Positions 1 through 6,171 of a DNA stretch of 9,766 nucleotides are shown in pieces. Numbering within the stretch: the first letter of the stretch is position 1; every line of letters starts with the position of its first letter. This DNA is from Pseudomonas sp. UBA5706 (GTDB lineage: Bacteria; Pseudomonadota; Gammaproteobacteria; Pseudomonadales; Pseudomonadaceae), in contig NZ_DIHC01000040.1 in the NCBI RefSeq assembly GCF_002419965.1, forward strand, positions 8,127-17,892. Direction: 5' to 3'. A model generated the notes under the pieces. The model searched no databases. It worked only from the letters and a program-made list of their open reading frames with translations, and was not told the DNA's origin. The translations under genes were made by a program, and so were the position numbers.

Positions 1-42
1 CAGCATCAACCCACTCAAGCGCTTGACCTTACGCCTAAGCGC
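1..42 (-). repeat. Partial second copy of the recD 3' end
   Basis: These 42 bases match 368-409, the last coding stretch of recD, at 41 of 42 positions. The only difference is position 22 (C) against 389 (T). Read on the minus strand in the recD frame, it encodes ALRRKVKRLSGLML, and the mismatch is synonymous (AAG against AAA, Lys). Similarity stops sharply at 42/43 on the right. The left limit is unknown because the window ends inside the match. The copy has no start and is preceded by non-coding sequence, so it is a remnant and not a gene. It could come from a local tandem duplication, or be an attachment-site-like repeat left by an integration event; the sequence shown cannot decide. The intact recD keeps its own copy and stop codon. 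Confidence 0.9.
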
Positions 43-146
43 CTGCACTGGAGATGCTGCGCAAGGATGCACGAAAGCTGACGCGCTTTTGATTCTGACG
101 CCGCTGCCCGCTGCATCGATGCCCGCCGTTGATTCTGGCCGCAGGC

Positions 147-174
147 CGTAGGCGCTCGGCTTGCCAGCGATCTG
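147..174 (+). repeat. REP element, left arm
   Basis: The segment reads CGTAGGCGCTCGGC then TTGCCAGCGATCTG. It contains the GGCTTGCC core that forms the short REP hairpin. It differs from the right arm at three positions (153, 156 and 166). These weaken the palindrome, so this is the more degenerate of the two copies. Confidence 0.75.
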
Positions 175-185
175 CTGCGAAGCGG

Positions 186-277
186 CAGCGAAACCTGCGA
201 TTTCCGTTGTGTCAGGTTTACCGCGTGCACCAAGCAGCGAAACCGTTACCTCGGGTTATCAGGTGTACCGCATCCAC
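186..277. repeat. Degenerate tandem direct repeat in REPIN core
   Basis: Unit 1 (186-230) and unit 2 (235-277) are related direct copies. Both begin CAGCGAAACC and end with TCAGGTnTACCGCnTnCAC (212-230 against 259-277, 16 of 19 identical). The middles are more diverged and differ in length by two bases. The arrangement suggests the loop of the inverted REP pair grew by duplication of a segment of about 45 bp. No coding or binding function is evident. Confidence 0.6.
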
Positions 278-299
278 AGGCTTGGCTGCCGGTCCCCGG

Positions 300-327
300 C
301 AGATCGCCGGCAAGCCGGGCTCCTACG
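300..327 (-). repeat. REP element, right arm
   Basis: On the minus strand it reads CGTAGGAGCCCGGC then TTGCCGGCGATCTG, a form I recognise as a common Pseudomonas REP type (TAGGAGCCGGCTTGCCGGCGAT-like). The stem CCGGC/GCCGG with a two-base loop is perfect. It starts 31 bases downstream of the recD stop codon in the direction of recD transcription. Confidence 0.8.
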
Positions 328-358
328 CCCTCCGGGCAGAAGCACGATGGCGGCGTCT

Positions 359-2446
359 TCACATCCCCAGCATCAACCCACTCAAGCGTTTGACCTTACG
401 CCTAAGCGCTTCCTCGAAGACGCCCTGACGTGGCTCGATCAGGCTGAACCAGTTTTTCGCCCGGGTGATGCCGGTGTAAATCAGCTCCTTGGTCAGCACG
501 GGGTTCAGCGCCTCGGGCAGGATCAGCGCGGTGTGCGCGAACTCCGAGCCCTGGGATTTGTGCACGGTCATGGCGTACACCGTTTCCACGTCGTTCAACC
601 GACTGGGCAGCACAAAACGCACCCCGCCACTGCCGTCGTTGCGTGGGAAGGCCACGCGCAGTGCTTGGCGACTCTCCTCCACCGGCCCCTCCGGCAGACG
701 CAGGGCAATGCCGATGTCACCGTTCATCAGGCCCAGACCGTAATCGTTGCGCGTCATCAACACCGGACGCCCTTCATACCACTGCTGATCGCTCTCGATC
801 AGCTGCGCGGCGAACAGCGTCTGAGTAATGCGCTGGTTCAACCCTTCCACGCCCCACGGCCCTTTACGAACGGCGCAGAGCAACTGGAATTGGTCGAACG
901 CATTTAACACGTCGCGTGCCCAATCGACGCAACGCGGATCGTCGATCGTAGTAATTCCTTGCGCACGCTTCGCGTGCATTACGCCCAGATAATGCCGATA
1001 ACCTTGCGGGCCATTACCGTGCCCGTCCAGCAACAGGCGTGACAGCGCGCGATCTTGCTCGCCCTTGAGCGCCAGGGAAAACAGATCGGTATGCGTGCGG
1101 GCCGTGAGTAACGCGCGGGCATCCTGATCCTGCTGCTGGTTGACCAGCTTGGCCAGCTGCCCAATCCCGCTGCCTGCTACGAACCGCCGGGAATGACGCA
1201 ACATCACCACTTGCTGGGCCAAGGCATGGCGCTGATCATCGCCCTGTTGCAGCCCACTCCTGCTCAAATCTTCGCCACTGACCGACTCCAGCCACGCCTG
1301 AGTCTGCGCGCTATACATGCCGGCTTCGGCGTCGCGACACAGGTCACCCAGCACCGCACCGGCCTCCACCGAGGCCAGTTGATCCTTGTCGCCGAGCAGC
1401 ACCATGCGCGCATTAGGCGGCAAGGCGTCGAGCAAGTTAGCCATCATTTCCAGGTCAATCATCGACGCCTCATCGACCACCAGCACGTCCAGCGGCAACG
1501 GGTTGCCTGCATGGTGACGGAAGTGCCGGGTGCCGGGTCGACTGCCGAGCAAGCGATGCACCGTGGTCACGTCGCTGGGGATTTTTTGCCGCACGTCTTC
1601 CGGCACCTGCAGCGATTGCACTTGATGACTGATGGACTCGGTCAGACGTGCCGCCGCCTTGCCGGTCGGTGCTGCCAGACGAATACGCAGCGGTTTGCCA
1701 CGCTCCACTGCGGGCGACTGCAACAGCGCCAGCAGCCGCACCACGGTGGTGGTTTTGCCGGTGCCAGGGCCACCGGTGATGATGCTGAACGCGCCACGAG
1801 TGGCCAGCGCACAGGCGAGCTTTTGCCAGTCGATCAGGGCCTCAGGCGCAGGGTTAGCCGGCCCGAATAACGCGTCCAGACGCTGCGCCAGATCATTCGG
1901 TGCGGCCTCGCTATGGGCCAGGCGACGGCGCAACGCCCTATCGATCCTGCGCTCGTAGGTCCAATAGCGACGCAGATACAGGCGACGCTCGGACAACACC
2001 AACGGCTTCTGCGCCGCCGCGTCGCTGTTATCACCGGCCTGGGCCACCAGCAGGCTGTCGGCCAGCGCCTGGCACCAGGTTGCACCATCCAACGCCTTGA
2101 GCAGCGTAGATGGCAGCAACATGGGCGTTGATGACACGTCGCCTTCTGGCGGCAGCGACAAGGCAAAATCAGGTTCTTTCAGCGTTTCGTACAGGTCCAG
2201 GCAGACATGACCGTGCCCCAGTTGATGGCTGGTCAATGCCGCTGCCAGCAGCACCAATGAGTCGGCCGCCGGATCAAGATCCGCCAGAAACGCCACAAAG
2301 GCCTTGTCCAGCGCACGCAACCAGCCGCGCTCCACCCAGCGTTCCAGCAACAGCAGCAGGTCATCGACGCGGCTCAAGGGTTTGAGCGCAGCGAGGCTGT
2401 CGGCGTCCAGCGGCGTGGGCAGCAACTGCGCAAAGGTTCGGTTCAT
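359..2446 (-). CDS. recD: RecD, 5'-3' helicase subunit of RecBCD (exonuclease V alpha chain)
   Basis: RecD is the fast SF1B helicase of RecBCD. It moves 5'-3' on one strand while RecB moves 3'-5' on the other, and it is needed for nuclease activity before Chi. The 695-residue protein has, in order: Walker A GGPGTGKTT (225-233), motif Ia AAPTGKAAARL (258-268), Walker B VDEAS (324-328), motif III LLGDKDQLASVEAG (350-363), an Arg-rich motif RHSRRF (417-422), motif V MTVHKSQGSEF (626-636) and motif VI YTGITRAK (657-664). The N-terminal 200 residues correspond to the RecB-contacting domain. I chose the ATG at 2446 because it has an AGGAG seven bases upstream, overlaps the recB stop as ATGA, and starts the protein MNRTFAQLL. 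A start at 2545 would add 33 residues lying inside recB with no support. The protein is longer than E. coli RecD (608 aa), as I recall is usual in pseudomonads. Its last codons are repeated at 1-42. Confidence 0.97.
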   Translation of the reverse strand: MNRTFAQLLPTPLDADSLAALKPLSRVDDLLLLLERWVERGWLRALDKAFVAFLADLDPAADSLVLLAAALTSHQLGHGHVCLDLYETLKEPDFALSLPPEGDVSSTPMLLPSTLLKALDGATWCQALADSLLVAQAGDNSDAAAQKPLVLSERRLYLRRYWTYERRIDRALRRRLAHSEAAPNDLAQRLDALFGPANPAPEALIDWQKLACALATRGAFSIITGGPGTGKTTTVVRLLALLQSPAVERGKPLRIRLAAPTGKAAARLTESISHQVQSLQVPEDVRQKIPSDVTTVHRLLGSRPGTRHFRHHAGNPLPLDVLVVDEASMIDLEMMANLLDALPPNARMVLLGDKDQLASVEAGAVLGDLCRDAEAGMYSAQTQAWLESVSGEDLSRSGLQQGDDQRHALAQQVVMLRHSRRFVAGSGIGQLAKLVNQQQDQDARALLTARTHTDLFSLALKGEQDRALSRLLLDGHGNGPQGYRHYLGVMHAKRAQGITTIDDPRCVDWARDVLNAFDQFQLLCAVRKGPWGVEGLNQRITQTLFAAQLIESDQQWYEGRPVLMTRNDYGLGLMNGDIGIALRLPEGPVEESRQALRVAFPRNDGSGGVRFVLPSRLNDVETVYAMTVHKSQGSEFAHTALILPEALNPVLTKELIYTGITRAKNWFSLIEPRQGVFEEALRRKVKRLSGLMLGM
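1726..1733 (-). other. GCTGGCGC octamer (candidate pseudomonad Chi)
   Basis: The minus strand carries GCTGGCGC inside recD. From memory, this octamer was reported as the cognate Chi of an Antarctic P. syringae RecBCD. One octamer in a GC-rich gene is expected by chance and cannot show function on its own. Confidence 0.25.
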
Positions 2447-5400
2447 ATAAGGTCTCCTGGCAACGCTGTTTCCTCGATCACAGCTCGGCCCTGGAACAGC
2501 AGATCCAGATTCTCGATGAGCTCCCGAGGTGGCCGGGTGAACCATGCGCCCCGGCTTGCCGCGCGACTGCCGCGCACGAACAGATACACAGCGCCGCCCA
2601 GGTGCCGGTCGTAGTCGTAATCGGCCAGACGCGCCTTGAGCTGGCGATGCAGGGCCAGCAGGTAGAGCACGTATTGCAGGTCGTAACGGTTCTCCAGAAT
2701 CGCGCTTTCCATTGCCGCTTCTGTATAGGCATCGTCATCGACACCCAACCAGTTGGATTTGTAATCGGCCACGTAATAGCGGCCCTGATGTTCGAACGTC
2801 AGGTCGATGAAGCCCTTGAACATGCCATTAAGCGAGACCGTTTCCGCTGCCGCTCGCGGCGCGCCGTTGTGAGTATGACGACGCACCAGCGCGTCCATCT
2901 GCGCCACATCGACCTTCGAGCAGGCGAACCAGAATTCCATCTCGACGCGGTACTGATTGGGCTGATCAAGATCGCTCAAAGCGACAGCGTGCACGTCATT
3001 TCCCACAGGCAGCGGCATGTTCAATAAATGCGCGAGCCAGTCGGTCAGGGTATTGATCCAGCCCTTCCAGTCACGCCGGTTACAGCGTTGCGCCACGACC
3101 TTTTCCAGTGCAGCCGAATCACGCGCGACAACCGAAAACCCCTTCTCCCCTGCCCACTCCAGCAAGCCGTGGAGGAACGTCCCGGGGTTCGGGCCACGTG
3201 GGAAGCGGTGGATGTCGCCCCCACTGACTAGCGTTTCGCGAGGTGCGTCGGGGTCGAGGCGCTCATCGTCAAACAGCTTTTGCGCTTGCGGACTATCGGG
3301 GGACTGATCGCCGCTGTCGGTAATAGTGTCGCCGATGCGCAAGGCGCTGTAGGACGCAATCCACCAGTTCTCCCGAGCGCTACGCCGGGGCATGCGCGGT
3401 TTGCTCAACGCCGCTTCGCTGCGGGGCGCGCTGAAGGTCTCTGCGGTCGGTGCCGGCACGGCCTGGACATGCAGGGTAGGCTGCTGATCGGCCAATGCCT
3501 GTAGCCACTGAGTGAGCCCCGCCGATTCGGTGAGCGCCTCGCCGCCGCCCAGCAGATAACCCAATGCCGAGCGGTGCAGAATCGAGCCGTTAGTGTTACC
3601 ACGCTTGATGTCGGCGACGCCCAGCCAACAGGCATGCTGCGCACGAGTGAGCGCGACGTACAGCAGACGCAGATCCTCGGCCAGGCGCTCGTCGTCGGCC
3701 TTTTCAACCAGCACGGCGGTCGGCTTGAGACTGATCTGCGCGTGGCCTTCGGGGTCATGAAAATGCAGCGGCAGGCGGCTGCCATCCACCGGTTTGGTCG
3801 AGCAAATGAAAGGCAGAAACACCAGTGGATATTCCAGACCCTTGGACTTGTGAATGGTCACGACCTTGACCAGTTGCTCGTCGCTTTCCAGGCGCAGAAT
3901 CTGCTCTTCGCCTGCTTGTCCGGACAGCGCCAAATGCTCGCCCAGATGACGAATCAGCGCCTGCTCGCCATCGAGCTCAGCGGCAGCCTGTTGCATCAAT
4001 TCAGAGAGGTGCAGCAGATTGGTCAGCACCCGTTCGCCATCAGTGCGCTGGATCAACGCCTGAGGCAATTTGAAGTCGTGCAGCAGCCGACGCAACATCG
4101 GCAGCACCCCCTGGGTGCGCCAGACACGGCGGTAATCGCGAAACTGCATGACGCGATTTTCCCACGCCAGCTCGTCCTGATTGAGCAGTTCAAGCTCGGC
4201 CAGCGGCAGAGCCAAGGTGATGCTGGCCAGTGCGGCGCGCAGGGTACGCTCAGCATCCGGTTCGGCACAGGCCTTGAGCCAGGCCAGCAGGTCGTGGGCC
4301 TCCTGCGCGGCGAATACCGAGTCCTTGTCGGACAAGTAAACGCTACGTACGCCACGGGCCGACAGTTCGGCGCGCACCGCCTGCGCTTCTTTGCCATCGC
4401 GCACAAGAATGGCGATATCTGCAGGTCGCAGGCCCTTGAGCGGCTCGCCGGTTCGAGCAAAACCGGCTCGCCCCTGTTGCCCGGCATTGAGCAGGCGCAC
4501 AATCTCACTGGCGCAACTGCTGGCCAACTGCTGACGGTATGTGGCGCCTGAGACCGGCTGCTCACTTTCCAGTTGCCAGACGTTCAGCGCGGCAACGACA
4601 TTGCCGTTAAGCTGAAAGCTTTCCTTGCGCCCTTGCGCCCCTACTGCAAGAAAAGGCACCGGGTTGTCATCGGCGCTTCGGAATAGAAATGCGCCGCGCC
4701 CGGTCGGGCTGTTTTCCGCGCGTACGAATACGTGGTTGACCGCCTCGACCATTGCGTGACTTGAGCGAAAGTTGGTGCCCAGCGTGTGCAGCCGCCCAGT
4801 GGTCGCGGATCGTGCGCGCAGGTAGGTGTAGATGTCAGCGCCACGAAAGGCATAAATTGCCTGTTTGGGGTCGCCGATAAGAAACAGGCCGGTCGTTTCA
4901 TCGTTGTCTTGCAGACGATAAATGCTATCGAAAATCCGGTACTGCACGGGGTCCGTGTCCTGAAACTCGTCGATCAGCGCAACCGGAAACTGCTCGCGGA
5001 TCAAGGTCGCCAACCTCTCGCCACCGGGGCCACGCAGCGCAGCATCCAGACGCAACAGCATGTCGTCGAAACCCATTTCGGCGCGACGACGTTTCTCTTC
5101 CTCAAAACGCGTTCCGACCCAATGCGCCGCGTGCTCAAGCACGGCGGCATCAGGGGTTGGCAGTGTGTCGAGGGCGACTTTCAGCTCGACCATCGCCTCG
5201 AAGGCCGGGTGCGATGGCGGGTTGTTTTTCCAGGCCTCGGCGATACCGTCGGGCGTGAGCCGGGTAAAACCGGTGCCCAGATCCAGTTGCTCTTGTTCGT
5301 CGTCGTTGGCCCAGGCGATTAGCTTGTCGAACCAGGGCCTGAAATAACGCTCCTGCATCTTGCGGCCATCGACGACCTTGCACGCCACGCCATCCAGGCA

Positions 5401-6171
5401 GATAGCGTGCAACTCGGCGGCCCAGTTGGCCCAGGGCGACTTGAGCGCCTGCAAGGTTTCGCGTCGTTGCTGAATCGATGCTTCGATCAGTTGCGTCGGC
5501 GATTGGGTGACGGGCGCCCGATCGCTGCCAAACAATGCCCGAACCCGTGGCAACAACGCCGCCGGGCCGCCCCAATTGTTTCGCACCCAGTTCAGCGCAT
5601 CGCCAGTCATGGGGTAGCAGAACTTGCGCCAGTAATCACGCAGCACTTCGCCAAGCAAATCGCTGTGGTCGGTTTCCAGGCTTTGGGTAAACAGGCTGCC
5701 ACTGTCGAAGGCGTGCTCGCGCAACATACGCTGACACCAGCTGTGAATGGTCGATACCGCGGCCTCATCCATCCACTGTGCGGCGATGTCCAGACGGCTC
5801 GCGCAACCGGCCCATTGTTCCTGTTCAAAGTCGTTACGCAGGTCGGCGATCAGCCCATCGGGGGCTTCAATCTCCTGACGGAAGAAACGCGCGGCTTCGG
5901 CCAGGCGCGTGCGGATACGATCACGCAGTTCCTTGGTCGCCGCATCGGTAAAGGTCACTACCAGAATGTGCGGTGGCAGCAATTCCCGACCGAAACCTGA
6001 CACCTCGCTGCCGTGACCGAGCACCAGACGAAGGTACAGCGCCGAAATGGTGAAGGTCTTGCCGGTGCCGGCACTGGCCTCGATCAGTTGGCTGCCTTTG
6101 AGCGGAAAGCGCAGGGCCAGAGGTTGCTGAGCTAAAGGCTGCTGAACCAAGGATTGCTGGACGTTACTCAT
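2443..6171 (-). CDS. recB: RecB, 3'-5' helicase and nuclease subunit of RecBCD (exonuclease V beta chain)
   Basis: RecB is the 3'-5' SF1A (UvrD-like) helicase. Its C-terminal nuclease domain cuts both strands, and after Chi it loads RecA. The 1242-residue protein shows Walker A EASAGTGKTFT (31-41), motif Ia VVTFTDAATKELRDRI (71-86), Walker B DEFQDTDP (about 401-408), motif III GDPKQAIYAFRGAD (about 433-446), motif IV TLGTNFRSS (about 463-471), motif V VVTIHKSKGLEYPLVFLPF (about 769-787) and motif VI LLYVALTRAQ (about 835-844). After a polar linker (about 905-985) comes the RecB nuclease domain: His about 1000 in GTFLHGLLEW, then GFIDLTFEHQGRYYVADYKSNWLG with Asp1123, Asp1136 and Lys1138. These align with E. 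coli D1067, D1080 and K1082, so the nuclease should be active. The start (MSNVQQSL) resembles E. coli MSDVAETL and has GAGGAGG seven bases upstream. The gene overlaps recC and recD by 4 bp each. The N-terminus carries a small pentapeptide repeat. Confidence 0.98.
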   Translation of the reverse strand: MSNVQQSLVQQPLAQQPLALRFPLKGSQLIEASAGTGKTFTISALYLRLVLGHGSEVSGFGRELLPPHILVVTFTDAATKELRDRIRTRLAEAARFFRQEIEAPDGLIADLRNDFEQEQWAGCASRLDIAAQWMDEAAVSTIHSWCQRMLREHAFDSGSLFTQSLETDHSDLLGEVLRDYWRKFCYPMTGDALNWVRNNWGGPAALLPRVRALFGSDRAPVTQSPTQLIEASIQQRRETLQALKSPWANWAAELHAICLDGVACKVVDGRKMQERYFRPWFDKLIAWANDDEQEQLDLGTGFTRLTPDGIAEAWKNNPPSHPAFEAMVELKVALDTLPTPDAAVLEHAAHWVGTRFEEEKRRRAEMGFDDMLLRLDAALRGPGGERLATLIREQFPVALIDEFQDTDPVQYRIFDSIYRLQDNDETTGLFLIGDPKQAIYAFRGADIYTYLRARSATTGRLHTLGTNFRSSHAMVEAVNHVFVRAENSPTGRGAFLFRSADDNPVPFLAVGAQGRKESFQLNGNVVAALNVWQLESEQPVSGATYRQQLASSCASEIVRLLNAGQQGRAGFARTGEPLKGLRPADIAILVRDGKEAQAVRAELSARGVRSVYLSDKDSVFAAQEAHDLLAWLKACAEPDAERTLRAALASITLALPLAELELLNQDELAWENRVMQFRDYRRVWRTQGVLPMLRRLLHDFKLPQALIQRTDGERVLTNLLHLSELMQQAAAELDGEQALIRHLGEHLALSGQAGEEQILRLESDEQLVKVVTIHKSKGLEYPLVFLPFICSTKPVDGSRLPLHFHDPEGHAQISLKPTAVLVEKADDERLAEDLRLLYVALTRAQHACWLGVADIKRGNTNGSILHRSALGYLLGGGEALTESAGLTQWLQALADQQPTLHVQAVPAPTAETFSAPRSEAALSKPRMPRRSARENWWIASYSALRIGDTITDSGDQSPDSPQAQKLFDDERLDPDAPRETLVSGGDIHRFPRGPNPGTFLHGLLEWAGEKGFSVVARDSAALEKVVAQRCNRRDWKGWINTLTDWLAHLLNMPLPVGNDVHAVALSDLDQPNQYRVEMEFWFACSKVDVAQMDALVRRHTHNGAPRAAAETVSLNGMFKGFIDLTFEHQGRYYVADYKSNWLGVDDDAYTEAAMESAILENRYDLQYVLYLLALHRQLKARLADYDYDRHLGGAVYLFVRGSRAASRGAWFTRPPRELIENLDLLFQGRAVIEETALPGDLI
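2454..2458 (-). promoter_or_regulatory. recD ribosome binding site
   Basis: AGGAG on the minus strand, seven bases before the recD ATG and inside the end of recB. Together with the ATGA overlap at 2443-2446 it fixes the recD start and suggests reinitiation by ribosomes finishing recB. Confidence 0.85.
6115..6159 (-). repeat. Three 15-bp units encoding QQSLV-QQPLA-QQPLA in RecB
   Basis: Codons 5-19 of recB form three consecutive 15-bp units beginning CAGCAA, CAGCAG and CAGCAA, giving QQSLV, QQPLA and QQPLA. The DNA units differ by several substitutions, mostly synonymous, so the expansion is not recent. The repeat sits between the conserved MSNV start and the first conserved segment LRFPLKGSQLIEASAGTGKT. 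It accounts for about ten extra residues compared with the E. coli N-terminus. Confidence 0.8.

Larger units (their letters stand above)
131..343. repeat. REPIN/BIME-like inverted REP pair
   Basis: Two pseudomonad-type REP elements face each other here: 147-174 on the plus strand and 300-327 on the minus strand, identical at 25 of 28 positions. Symmetry continues outward (131-146 against 328-343, about 12 of 16) and, more weakly, inward to about 197 and 277. Each arm carries two small hairpins. In the right arm these are CCGGC-AA-GCCGG (307-318) and a perfect 7-bp stem CTGCCGG-TCC-CCGGCAG (286-302). The left arm has the equivalent CTGCTGC-GAA-GCGGCAG (172-188). Paired inverted REPs are known as REPINs or BIMEs in Pseudomonas and are mobilised by a RAYT transposase elsewhere in the genome. 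Placement just after an operon is typical. A role in transcript 3'-end protection or attenuation is inference. Confidence 0.75.
43..358. other. Non-coding region downstream of recD
   Basis: No open frame here has a ribosome binding site and a recognisable product; the short frames present look like chance. Bases 43-130 hold little that I can identify, apart from a short direct repeat (TTGATTCTGACGCCG at 89-103 against TTGATTCTGGCCGCA at 129-143, 12 of 15). Bases 131-343 are occupied by the inverted REP structure described separately. There is no classical intrinsic terminator (GC stem followed by a T run) after the recD stop. The REP hairpins are the only strong structures a recCBD transcript would meet as it runs off the gene. 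Confidence 0.7.

Noticed and set aside
15..233. A small minus-strand gene of 72 codons downstream of recD
   Set aside because: It is in a different frame from the recD remnant, crosses one REP arm, has no Shine-Dalgarno sequence I can see, and its Arg/Ser/Ala-rich product matches nothing.
131..343. CRISPR array
   Set aside because: There are only two diverged units of each repeat type, one pair is inverted, spacing is irregular, and no cas gene is present.
1..409. Classical transposon target-site duplication around the REP insert
   Set aside because: The repeat is at least 42 bp, far longer than usual target duplications (2-14 bp), and the insert has no transposase or terminal inverted repeats abutting the repeats.
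161..907. A 248-codon plus-strand open frame running from the intergenic region into recD
   Set aside because: It lies mostly antisense to the well-supported recD. Its sequence is low-complexity His/Gln/Arg-rich, as expected from the reverse of a GC-rich gene, and it has no ribosome binding site or recognisable domain.
2447..2545. N-terminal extension of RecD by 33 residues
   Set aside because: The extra codons lie inside the recB coding region, resemble no RecD N-terminus, and the downstream ATG has a good Shine-Dalgarno sequence and the ATGA overlap.
3574..4551. A 325-codon plus-strand open frame antisense to recB
   Set aside because: It is a frame shadow of RecB in GC-rich DNA. The translation is rich in Gln, His and Arg with no motifs. 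The same applies to the long antisense frames at 1193-1870, 6198-7100 and 7536-8255.
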